Shown here one piece after another: positions 1 to 6,400 of a stretch of DNA of 7,158 nucleotides. The stretch covers positions 1,400 through 8,557 of the forward strand of contig DIPB01000052.1 in assembly GCA_002426275.1 (NCBI GenBank), read 5' to 3'. The first letter of the stretch is position 1. The number at the start of each line of letters is the position of its first letter. The position numbers were made by a program, and so were the translations under genes. The DNA is from Firmicutes bacterium UBA5499. Lineage in GTDB: Bacteria > Bacillota > DTU084. A model generated the notes under the pieces. The model was not told the origin of the DNA, searched no databases, and saw only the letters and a list, made by a program, of their open reading frames with translations.

Positions 1-655
1 CGCCTCCGGGCGCAGGCACTACGTTGCCCTCTATCCAGCCCGCGCCTTCGGCAGTTCCCCACTCCGCGGGATCTCCTTCGGCCGGATAAACAAGTTCATT
101 GCTAATTCTCCAATTGTCCGCTTGCAAAAGGTCACAGTCCCGAGGGCAGGAAATCACCGCGGCTCTGAAGTCCAGCCAAGATTTTGCGGTAAAATTATCC
201 TCAAAGGCGCGGTAAAGCCGTCCTTCATATTCCACCACAGGCATGGGCGCGCAATGATAGTTCGGCGCCGTGATGCCGTTGCCGCCTGGAAAGAGCAAAC
301 CGCTGGCCGCATCCACAGGTTCAGTCCAGGTATAGCCTCCATCTTTGGAGCGCCTGATGACAATGCTGCCGTAACGAGCGGAAACGCCCAAAAGATAGAC
401 CGCTCCCATGTGCCAGAAAAGAGAGCTCCAAAAAGCACCTGCGATGTGTGTCACTTCCCGCCAGGTGAGGCCGTTATCCTCCGAGCGGTAAATGCTGGTG
501 AGGAACCATTCCCCTTCGTGATTTTTGGGGCTGCCCGGTCCAAAATAATCATGTGACGCTAAGAGCGCCTTCTCGCTTAAACGCACCAGACTGGGGCTGC
601 CCAGATAGGTTTGGGTGGCAGGATCTTGATATTTGACTTCACTTATCCACTGCAT
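1..655 (-). CDS. BNR/Asp-box sialidase-like protein, N-terminal part (cut by window edge)
   Basis: An ATG at 655-653 opens a frame that stays open to the window edge: 218 codons are visible and the C-terminus is missing. Two Asp-boxes (S-x-D-x-G-x-T-W) are plain, SEDNGLTW at residues 58-65 and SKDGGYTW at 103-110, marking a beta-propeller of the sialidase/BNR superfamily. The N-terminal stretch LGSPSLVRL (18-26) followed by HDYFGPG is typical of bacterial 'sialidase family' proteins that sit in sugar operons. There is no signal peptide, so the protein is probably cytoplasmic. The start is supported by AGGAGGTGG five bases upstream, which lies inside the end of the preceding gene; the two genes overlap by 17 nt, so translation is probably coupled. 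True sialidase activity is unproven: many relatives have unknown glycosidase or lyase roles. The family call is firm, the substrate is not. Confidence 0.88.
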   Translation of the reverse strand, partial: MQWISEVKYQDPATQTYLGSPSLVRLSEKALLASHDYFGPGSPKNHEGEWFLTSIYRSEDNGLTWREVTHIAGAFWSSLFWHMGAVYLLGVSARYGSIVIRRSKDGGYTWTEPVDAASGLLFPGGNGITAPNYHCAPMPVVEYEGRLYRAFEDNFTAKSWLDFRAAVISCPRDCDLLQADNWRISNELVYPAEGDPAEWGTAEGAGWIEGNVVPAPGG

Positions 656-1586
656 CTAATCCACCTCCTGAGATTTTCCGTGTCCGTTGTTCCAAAATGC
701 TGTCGATGGCAGTCGCATACCAATTGTCAGGATGCAGTTTGCGCACATAACTGTGTTTACCCCTAGGACTTGCGGCAAAGGAATTAATTCCTGTGACTGC
801 ATCCACATCTGCCGTGCCCGCGACTACGTCGTAGCCGGCACGGGCGGGATCGCCTATGCACGCCAAAAGGGTTAACATAGGATCCCAAGACGAGCGACCG
901 CCGGGAGAGCCGTGATCTGCCAGCGCCTGAGCCAACAGATCAGTTGTTGCAGATTCAGCAAGCCCTCCTCCTGTGAGCACGCCATCTCCCACCTCATAGC
1001 CTAAAAAAGTAATGGACGTAGGCCACCTGTCCACAATGTAATGTGCGCTTTTCCTTGCGCGGTCGCTGCGGGCAAAATTGTTTTCGGAACCCACAGGCCA
1101 CTTGCCGGCCATCCACCAAAGCCGGTTTACTTTTTCTGCCGTCAAAGCCAAACCTGTCAGGGGGGAAATCTCATCCGGCGCGCTCGCCAGAAGCGCCGCC
1201 AGCGCGTTGCCAAACCCGATGCAGATCAGATCGACTTTCCTTTGCGCCGCAGTCAGGATGCGGCGATAAAATTCTGTGGCAGCTAAAGCGTCCAGATTGC
1301 TGCGGCTGTGTTGGGCGGCTGCCATTTTGGTTTGGTAGGGAGGAGTTCCTCCGAAATCCGTGGCCGCATAGTCTACTCCTATGGGCAGCTGTGGTCTGCC
1401 TTCAGCGGTAAAGAAAGCGTCAAGGGAAGCCACCGAATCCGGCATCCAGGCATCCAACACCAACCCCGCGATCTCAACCAAGCCCTCTCGCTCCGCCCAG
1501 ACCAACACCCTGGCCGCCGCCACATCGTCAACATCAGTCCACCAATCAGTATCCAGAATGACCGGTCGCGGACTTACGGCGCTCAT
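639..1586 (-). CDS. nucleoside hydrolase (IUNH-fold) family protein, divergent
   Basis: 315 residues, near the usual 310-330 of the inosine/uridine-preferring nucleoside hydrolase family, whose members hydrolyse N-ribosidic bonds using a bound Ca2+. The N-terminal metal motif is present as VILDTDWWTDVDD (residues 9-21), with D12, D14, D18, D20 and D21; this is the longer DTDxxxDxDD variant rather than classical DTDPGxDD. The ribose-binding E-x-N is probably E168-N170 in GSENNF. The C-terminal metal motif, normally HDP, reads WDP (234-236): the aspartate is kept and the histidine is lost. I chose the ATG at 1586 because AGGAGGTGA lies seven bases upstream; an in-frame ATG at 1619 would add 11 residues and has no such site. 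The gene overlaps the sialidase-like gene by 17 nt. The altered motifs make a real nucleoside substrate uncertain; another N- or O-glycosyl compound is possible. Confidence 0.85.
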   Translation of the reverse strand: MSAVSPRPVILDTDWWTDVDDVAAARVLVWAEREGLVEIAGLVLDAWMPDSVASLDAFFTAEGRPQLPIGVDYAATDFGGTPPYQTKMAAAQHSRSNLDALAATEFYRRILTAAQRKVDLICIGFGNALAALLASAPDEISPLTGLALTAEKVNRLWWMAGKWPVGSENNFARSDRARKSAHYIVDRWPTSITFLGYEVGDGVLTGGGLAESATTDLLAQALADHGSPGGRSSWDPMLTLLACIGDPARAGYDVVAGTADVDAVTGINSFAASPRGKHSYVRKLHPDNWYATAIDSILEQRTRKISGGGLDAVDK

Positions 1587-1593
1587 CACAGCG

Positions 1594-1602
1594 TCACCTC
1601 CT
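1594..1602 (-). promoter_or_regulatory. ribosome binding site deciding the nucleoside-hydrolase-like start
   Basis: On the minus strand AGGAGGTGA is followed by seven bases and then ATG at 1586. It is a near-perfect anti-SD match at good spacing, so it favours the 315-residue product over a start at 1619. Confidence 0.85.
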
Positions 1603-1679
1603 GTACAATGAAAGCACAAAAAACGATCCTCTCGCCGGACAGCTTACCGCGCCACTTGAAACAGGCGCTAATATACCAG

Positions 1680-2006
1680 CTCTCTGAAGTTTTAATTTCA
1701 TGGAAAGTGATAGGTTTACATTGTGGGCGTCTTTCGCCCGCTCGTCGCCTGAACGGCTGAGAATATACAGCTTCTCTCCGCAGATCGTCATGCTACAGTA
1801 ATGCCTAACTCCTTAACGCTTTTGCCGGCGTCAACATAGCCTGCGAAGCACCAATCAGCCAAGTCTTTGGAAAGACTCAGCTGCAAACGGTTCCTCTGAT
1901 TGTCTGAAAGGCCAAGCCTTTCCTGAGACAGCTTCTCAATCATGGTCACGCTGTCTGTCGTCTGGCTGCTGGCCAGCCAATATAGTCCGGATTGTTCATC
2001 AGATGA
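1680..2006 (-). pseudogene. decayed BNR/sialidase-like gene, C-terminal remnant with two frameshifts
   Basis: The minus strand reads like the C-terminal end of a sialidase/BNR-family protein, but spread over three frames. Frame A (about 2006 to 1810) gives DEQSGLYWLASSQTTDS, then a stretch with QRNRLQLSLSKDLADWCFAG. The reading then shifts near 1807-1812 to RHYCSM followed by KLYILSRSGDERAKDAHNVN. It shifts again near 1711-1713 to ITFHEIK. The joined order of SGLYW, RNRLQL-SKD-DW, LSRSGDERA-AHN and ITFH matches, from memory, the C-terminal order of bacterial sialidase-family proteins. No full-length frame exists: the space between the isomerase stop and this remnant is far too small for an intact propeller, so most of the 5' part is deleted or unrecognisable. 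Upstream bases to about 2250 may hold further scraps, for example a possible Asp-box relic SADECVTQ near 2130-2155. Recognition is by eye; an alignment should confirm it. Confidence 0.72.
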
Positions 2007-2289
2007 TTCTGCTGCAGAAATCTATATTCTAGCACAAGTGGGAACGAACCCCCGTTTTTAAATCAGACTGCGGCCTGCCACAAAGAGTCTTCCGTTCCTG
2101 CCAGTGACCATTCTTCCAAGCTTGCGTCACACATTCGTCGGCGCTGTGAAAACAGCGCAATTCGGCTTCCCAACGGACGAGCCGCGATGGGAGTTAATCT
2201 GCTTTCCCGGTCCATCCAGCCGTCCTGCAGCTTTCAGCGGGCTGGGCATCACGATTTTCCTCTGCCTGAAACAACCTTTGGAAGGCCTG

Positions 2290-2312
2290 GGGAGCTTATT
2301 TCATAAGCTCCC
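2290..2312 (-). terminator. 10-bp perfect hairpin across the isomerase stop codon (possible terminator or 3'-end stabiliser)
   Basis: The arms GGGAGCTTAT and ATAAGCTCCC are perfectly complementary with a 3-nt loop. On the minus strand the hairpin covers the last codons and the TAA of the isomerase gene. No run of T follows on either strand, so it is not a standard intrinsic terminator; mRNA protection or processing is an equally good reading. Confidence 0.45.
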
Positions 2313-3789
2313 AAATGGGCGGCCTGTAATCTTTTCCCCTCTTTCCTAAGACGATGGGCTTGATGCCGGCAAGCTCGCAGGCGTAAACTAAACTCGCGAT
2401 TCTATCTCCGGCCACCGCCTGCACGTGATTGGCGGGAAAATACTGCAGGAACTCCGAGAAGCTCCCGTCCAGGCGCGCGTACACGTGGGGCCAGGTGGGA
2501 TCCGTCTCTTGCCCCAAAGCGCGGCGCTGATCCGCCGGCAAATCCAGACTCTGGGCAGACGCCAGCACCATGAACGGCTTATCGTCATAAAGACCTAACC
2601 TGGCAAAGGTGAGCCGGCCTGGGGCGGCGTCGAACTGGACGGATGCTCCGCCAGCCTTGAAGTAATATTCCAAGGCCGGATGAAAGGTGATGCGGCTGAA
2701 ATTCTCCGCCGGCTCAGGCGACAGCGCCGCGTAGAAGCTGGAGTGATTGCCGCTGTTGCACATATCCCACATCTCAAGCTCCGGATGATACAGGCGCACG
2801 TCCATGAACAAAGTGGGCAGACCGCCGGAGAGATATTTTAACAGCTGCATGGTGACGGCTGCGCCGGCATCGGCCTCGGTGGCGCAGACCGTGGGCTCCT
2901 TGGGACCGTTCCAGTCGTAGGGATCATTGAGCAGCATCTCAGCCACGTCTCCCAGGCACACAAACTCTGTGAGCTCCCTTTGCCCTTTGATGCCACAAAA
3001 ATCCAACCCATAATCCTCATTCAGTTTTTTGACGGCCAAATAAAGCCGAATCTGATTTTCCAAGGTTCGCTCCGTGAGCATACGCCCGTCGTAGAGGAGC
3101 CGGTCTCCCAGCAAGCTCTCGAACCACTCTCGTCCTCTTTCCACCTCGCGCTGGGAAATTCCTTCCATCACCTTCACCACCAGCAACTGGTCCAGCTGAT
3201 AGGCTGTGCAGCCCAAAGCCTTCTGGAGCGGGACCAGATGGAAAAAGCCGGTTTCCATGCCCATGGCGTGACCCCCATAGAGGCCGAATACTTCATTGCG
3301 AATGGTGGTCACAGCCTGCGAGGCGCGCACCCAGGCGGCGACTTGCTCCACAGTGTCCGGATCATCGTATTCTCCTATGATTCTGTGCGTCCTCCGCCCC
3401 GCCTGCCTTAAGGCTCCGTCCGTGGCTAGCAAGCCTACGTTTCCGGGGTATTTGCCGTTATTGCCGGAGAGGCTGAGGATGGGAAGATCTCTGCCGAAAG
3501 AATTCACCAGCGGCCAAGCCAGATAAGGAAAGTTCCAGACGTTGTAGCACATGATCAGCTGCTTCACGCCTGCGCGCAGAAGCTCCGCTCCTACCTTCTG
3601 CGCAGTCCGCACATCGGTTATGGTCTCCGAGGCCACAACCAGCGGCGGGCAATTGCCTTCCCGCTCCAGGCGCGCTTTGATCTTTGCGGCCCACTTCTCT
3701 ACGACGGCCATGTTTTCCTGACTGTTTTCCCGCCAAACGTGGGGACGCTCGTCGTTGACCAACACCAACCCGACGGCTGTGTTTCTCAT
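2296..3789 (-). CDS. L-fucose/L-arabinose isomerase family protein (probable L-fucose isomerase)
   Basis: 497 residues. Members interconvert aldoses and ketoses with a Mn2+-type metal; next to a fucosidase, L-fucose to L-fuculose is the likely reaction. The C-terminal half aligns by eye with E. coli FucI: CATEAD (E305) matches its SEND glutamate, FMDVR (D330) its FADVR aspartate, and FPANHV (H455) its ANHG histidine, so all three metal ligands are present. DPTWPHVYARL (430-440) and KDYRP (486-490) are further shared blocks. The protein is about 95 residues shorter than E. coli FucI (591), as is usual for the compact bacterial members of this family. GGGAGGG lies six bases before the ATG. It sits 120 bp after the fucosidase gene on the same strand. 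Arabinose or another 6-deoxy or pentose sugar cannot be excluded, so I give no gene symbol. Confidence 0.92.
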   Translation of the reverse strand: MRNTAVGLVLVNDERPHVWRENSQENMAVVEKWAAKIKARLEREGNCPPLVVASETITDVRTAQKVGAELLRAGVKQLIMCYNVWNFPYLAWPLVNSFGRDLPILSLSGNNGKYPGNVGLLATDGALRQAGRRTHRIIGEYDDPDTVEQVAAWVRASQAVTTIRNEVFGLYGGHAMGMETGFFHLVPLQKALGCTAYQLDQLLVVKVMEGISQREVERGREWFESLLGDRLLYDGRMLTERTLENQIRLYLAVKKLNEDYGLDFCGIKGQRELTEFVCLGDVAEMLLNDPYDWNGPKEPTVCATEADAGAAVTMQLLKYLSGGLPTLFMDVRLYHPELEMWDMCNSGNHSSFYAALSPEPAENFSRITFHPALEYYFKAGGASVQFDAAPGRLTFARLGLYDDKPFMVLASAQSLDLPADQRRALGQETDPTWPHVYARLDGSFSEFLQYFPANHVQAVAGDRIASLVYACELAGIKPIVLGKRGKDYRPPIWELMK

Positions 3790-3909
3790 TGTAATCCCTC
3801 CCGAGTTTGCAGTAGACTTCCGAATTTGTCAGACCACAGTTGACGCAATGATCTTTGAAACTAATTTTCCGCGTTCATCCCGTGATAGCTTTTATCCTCC
3901 TTGCGAAGC
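3790..3909. other. 120-bp gap between fucosidase and isomerase genes, with an unused ribosome binding site
   Basis: On the minus strand AAGGAGGATAAA (3902-3891) follows the fucosidase stop by about seven bases, but no start codon stands at a usable distance: the first ATG is 17 bases after GGAGG and its frame stops after five codons. The isomerase has its own site, GGGAGGG, at the other end. No promoter or terminator is evident, so the two genes are probably co-transcribed. Confidence 0.55.
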
Positions 3910-5181
3910 TCATTTCAAAAAGAGCTCGATCACCGGCACAGTTACGTTTGGTTTTTGTACAGGCAAAGACAGCGTGAGGGTTTCTCTTTCTCTGTCCTCT
4001 TCGGACTCGTTTTCCTGCATTATGATCTCAGAAGCGTCATTCAACAGCTGCGCATATTCAACTTTGCCTGCAAAACCGTCTAAATGCAAATGGACGAACG
4101 GCCAGGCAAAGACGTGAACGTATAGCCTCTTAGTTGCGGGGTTGTATGTGAGCCGGCAGTCCTGAGGCGTCTGAAATTCATCCGGCGCCTGGGTGCAGCC
4201 GTAGATGGAACGACTGTGCCTGCTCATCCATTCTCCGATTCCGGCCAAACGGCTCAGGGCCCGCTCATCAAATTCGCCCCTGCCGGTCGGCCCCACATTC
4301 AGCAATAAGTTACCGCCCTTGCTGACGGTATCGATTAACATTTGCACCAGCTGTTCCGTGCTCTTCCAGCTGGTCTCGTCCCGATGATATCCCCAGGAGC
4401 CGGAAAACGTCTGGCAGGCCTCCCAAACCACCGGCTTCCCATTCACCTTAACCCACTGCCGAGGCTGAAATTGTTCCGGAGTCTTCAGATCCCAGCCTGT
4501 TTCCAAATCCAGACGATCATTGACCATGATTCTTGGCTGCAGTCCGCGGACCAGCCGCAATAACTGTTCGCTTTGCCAATCTTCCCTGCCCTTTCCGTCC
4601 TGTCCGGGGTAGCTGAAATCAAACCACATCAGATCAATAGGGCCGAAATTCGTAAGCAATTCCCGCACCTGCCCGTGCAAATAAGCGGCATACGCCGCCT
4701 GATCGCGAGAAGCGTTAAGCTGCTGGCGATCCGGCCGGTTGCGCAGGGGATGGAACCGATCGATGACAAACTGCGGGTGGTGCCAATCGAGCAGCGAATG
4801 ATAAAAACCCACCTTCAGGTCGGCCTCCCGAAACGCATCCACCATGGGGCGCAATAAATCGCGTCCCGCAGGTGTATTGGGCGCTTTGTAGTCCGTAAGC
4901 TGTGAATCCCACAGGCAAAAACCTTCATGATGCTTGGTTGTAACCACAAAATATTTCATTCCCGCGGCCACAGCTGCCTGGGCCCATAATTTCGGCTCAT
5001 ACAGGTCCGGATCGAAATGCCGAAAATAGCGCTCATAATGTTCGTCTGAAATAACCTCTCTTGACTTAAACCACTCGTGCCGAGCAGGAAGCGAATACAG
5101 CCCCCAATGGATAAATAGGCCGAAACGATCATGGGTAAACCAAGAGGCGTCTTCCGCTGTGGGCGCCGGTTTCATGTTCAT
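3910..5181 (-). CDS. alpha-L-fucosidase, glycoside hydrolase family 29, cytoplasmic
   Basis: 423 residues, normal for a single-domain bacterial GH29 enzyme, which releases L-fucose from fucosylated glycans with retention. The (beta/alpha)8 barrel motifs are clear: RFGLFIHWGLYS (19-30), KYFVVTTKHHEGFCLWDS (76-93) with the substrate-binding histidines H84-H85, LKVGFYHSLLDWHH (122-135), and LMWFDFSY (184-191) with D188 as the expected nucleophile. WEACQTFSGSWGY (253-265) carries E254, a candidate acid/base by position. KGGNLLLNVGPTGRGEF (288-304) closes the barrel, and a short beta-rich tail follows. There is no signal peptide or membrane segment, so it should act on imported oligosaccharides. 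I chose the first ATG because a GAGGGGGGAT site lies six bases upstream; a second ATG two codons on is spaced less well. It lies 146 bp after the LacI-type gene and leads the catabolic genes. The family call is firm; linkage preference is unknown. Confidence 0.96.
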   Translation of the reverse strand: MNMKPAPTAEDASWFTHDRFGLFIHWGLYSLPARHEWFKSREVISDEHYERYFRHFDPDLYEPKLWAQAAVAAGMKYFVVTTKHHEGFCLWDSQLTDYKAPNTPAGRDLLRPMVDAFREADLKVGFYHSLLDWHHPQFVIDRFHPLRNRPDRQQLNASRDQAAYAAYLHGQVRELLTNFGPIDLMWFDFSYPGQDGKGREDWQSEQLLRLVRGLQPRIMVNDRLDLETGWDLKTPEQFQPRQWVKVNGKPVVWEACQTFSGSWGYHRDETSWKSTEQLVQMLIDTVSKGGNLLLNVGPTGRGEFDERALSRLAGIGEWMSRHSRSIYGCTQAPDEFQTPQDCRLTYNPATKRLYVHVFAWPFVHLHLDGFAGKVEYAQLLNDASEIIMQENESEEDRERETLTLSLPVQKPNVTVPVIELFLK

Positions 5182-5327
5182 AAAGATCCCCCCTCATTTT
5201 TGTAGAGCAGAAAAATTCGCATGCTGAAGCAGCACGCGGCTCCTCAAATCGTCAAAGATACTTTCCTCCTCATTGGGCGAAAGATCCTTCCAAGATCTTG
5301 AAAAACAGAACTGAAGCGTCTTTCACT
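5182..5327. other. 146-bp region between LacI-type gene and fucosidase
   Basis: It holds the hairpin/terminator, a 6-bp inverted repeat (AAGATC...GATCTT, 5281-5299), and a TGAA...TTCA element (5312-5325) just after the lacI-type stop. A TTGACG hexamer on the minus strand (5255-5250) resembles a -35 box, but no matching -10 box lies 16-18 bases on. A 42-codon minus frame without a start codon also runs through it (5322-5194). Confidence 0.5.
5211..5238 (-). terminator. probable intrinsic terminator of the LacI-family gene
   Basis: On the minus strand a 9-bp stem, CGCGTGCTG with CAGCATGCG (one G-U pair), and a CTT loop are followed by AATTTTT. It lies 89 bp after the lacI-type stop codon and only 36 bp before the fucosidase ATG, so it could end the regulator's transcript or act as an attenuator for the fucosidase operon. 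Alternatively the inverted repeat is an operator. Confidence 0.6.
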
Positions 5328-6326
5328 CTACACTCTCCGGCAAGACCTGCGTTCCAGCAAAGTCATTCTCATTACCACCTCCCTGCGCTGGGACGATTGG
5401 CCAGCCAGTCTTTCCAAAGCCAGTTGCGCAGCTACCGCGCCCATAGTCTTCACAGGCTGCGCCGCCACTGTAAGGAAGGGATAGACTTGGGAGGCCAGCT
5501 CCAGATCGTCAAAACAAACCAGCGATAGATCTCCCGGCACATCCAGCTTCTTCTCTCTCAACGCTTCCAGCGCGCCGATAGCCTCGATATTATTGGCAGC
5601 GATCACGGCTGTGGGCGGCTGCGCGAGGGCCAAGAGCTTCAGGATTCCCTCTCTGCCGCCTGTCCGCTGAAAGTCCCCCGGCGCCATCAGTTCCTGCTCC
5701 GGCTCAAGACCATGGCCGCGCAGCGCGGCCACATATCCCTCCAGACGGTTTTTCGCCGTGGAGATGCCCGCTTTTCCTGAGATAAAGCCGATCCTTCTGT
5801 GCCCTAAAGCAAAAAGGTAATCCACCAGGATTTCAGCGCCGCCTCTGTCATCGCTGCGGACCAGATCCGCTTCCAAACCGTTTGGCTTTCGATCTAGCAG
5901 CACCAGCGGAATATCGTCTCTGAGAGAAGAGCGGATTTCTTTGCCCGCGCGGGCGGCGCTGGCCAGAATCAGGGCGTCCACTCTTCTTCCCATCAAAGAC
6001 CGAATCGCCAGCCGCTCGTGCTCCAGGTCCTCGTCCGTATTGGCTATAATCACAGCCATTTTCCGCTGCGCTGCCTGCTGTTCGATCCCGCGGATGATCT
6101 CTGTGAAAAAAGGATTGGTGAGATCAGGCACCACAACTGCCATGGTATTGGTTTTCTTCTTGGTGAGGCTCTTGGCGTTGGCGTTGGGAATGAATCCCGT
6201 CTCCCGCAAGATCTTCTGCACTTTTTCCCTGGTTTCGGGAGCCACATACTTTTCGCCGTTAATCACTCTGGAGACAGTGGCGACTGAAACTCCCGCCATT
6301 TTTGCGATGTCGTAAATGCTGGCCAT
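5328..6326 (-). CDS. LacI-family transcriptional regulator
   Basis: 332 residues, typical of the LacI/GalR family of sugar-responsive repressors. The N-terminal helix-turn-helix is textbook: SIYDIAKMAGVSVATVSRVI (3-22), then the NGEKYVAPETREKV wing region. The hinge around PNANAKSL (47-54) carries the leucine that in this family inserts into the DNA minor groove. The periplasmic-binding-protein-like effector domain begins at MAVVVPDLTNPFF (62-74) and shows ALGHRRIGFISG (163-174), AVIAANNIEAIGALEAL (220-236) and FDDLELASQVYPFLT (262-276). AAAGGGG lies about seven bases before the ATG. The gene precedes the fucosidase on the same strand, so it is the natural regulator of that operon, with fucose, fuculose or a related sugar as likely effector (inference). 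A palindrome over its own ribosome binding site suggests it also controls itself. Confidence 0.96.
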   Translation of the reverse strand: MASIYDIAKMAGVSVATVSRVINGEKYVAPETREKVQKILRETGFIPNANAKSLTKKKTNTMAVVVPDLTNPFFTEIIRGIEQQAAQRKMAVIIANTDEDLEHERLAIRSLMGRRVDALILASAARAGKEIRSSLRDDIPLVLLDRKPNGLEADLVRSDDRGGAEILVDYLFALGHRRIGFISGKAGISTAKNRLEGYVAALRGHGLEPEQELMAPGDFQRTGGREGILKLLALAQPPTAVIAANNIEAIGALEALREKKLDVPGDLSLVCFDDLELASQVYPFLTVAAQPVKTMGAVAAQLALERLAGQSSQRREVVMRMTLLERRSCRRV

Positions 6327-6344
6327 TCTGAAACCCCTTTCAGA
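6327..6344. promoter_or_regulatory. candidate LacI-family (or CcpA/cre-like) operator over the lacI-type ribosome binding site
   Basis: TCTGAAACCCCTTTCAGA has perfect 7-bp arms around a CCCC centre. On the minus strand the core TGAAAGGGGTTTCA differs from the cre consensus TGWNANCGNTNWCA at one position, the central C. It starts directly before the ATG, contains the ribosome binding site and lies next to the predicted -10 box, a layout suited to autorepression. The missing central CpG is unusual for this family. Confidence 0.55.
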
Positions 6345-6350
6345 TAATAT

Positions 6351-6356
6351 AGTATA
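6351..6356 (-). promoter_or_regulatory. candidate -10 box of the LacI-type gene
   Basis: TATACT on the minus strand is one base from TATAAT and sits about 25 bases before the start codon, within an AT-rich run. The -35 side is weak (TTGGTC-like, with short spacing), so activity is plausible but not secure. Confidence 0.4.
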
Positions 6357-6400
6357 TATTCTCCCAGCCGGACCAAATTCCTGCTTTCCTTGCTTGGCAT

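Larger units (their letters stand above)
1587..2295. other. 709-bp stretch without an intact gene between nucleoside-hydrolase-like and isomerase genes
   Basis: It holds the sialidase-like remnant (1680-2006) and the ribosome binding site of the next gene. Between 2007 and 2289 every frame on both strands is interrupted or codes for nothing I recognise. A GTG-ATG pair at 2252-2247 (minus) with GAGG upstream opens 40 codons (MPSPLKAAGRLDG start) and then stops; it could be the broken start of the lost gene. No promoter or T-tract terminator stands out. Confidence 0.6.

Noticed and set aside
122..556. 144-codon open frame on the plus strand
   Set aside because: It lies opposite the sialidase-like gene, whose Asp-boxes and ribosome binding site are clear; the plus-strand translation shows no family motif.
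1587..1619. Earlier start for the nucleoside-hydrolase-like protein at 1619
   Set aside because: It would place the strong AGGAGGTGA site inside the coding sequence and has no ribosome binding site of its own.
1308..1760. 150-codon open frame on the plus strand
   Set aside because: It lies opposite the nucleoside-hydrolase-like gene and the pseudogene tail, with no ribosome binding site or recognisable domain.
1594..1791. 65-codon minus-strand frame as a small gene
   Set aside because: Its first half reads as the continuation of the sialidase-like remnant (LYILSRSGDERA), so it is a pseudogene segment, not a gene.
2980..3411. 143-codon open frame on the plus strand
   Set aside because: Shadow of the isomerase gene, which carries all family motifs on the other strand.
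5941..6315. 124-codon plus-strand frame with hydrophobic segments
   Set aside because: Exact antisense of the LacI-type DNA-binding and hinge region; the apparent hydrophobicity comes from complementing the real codons.
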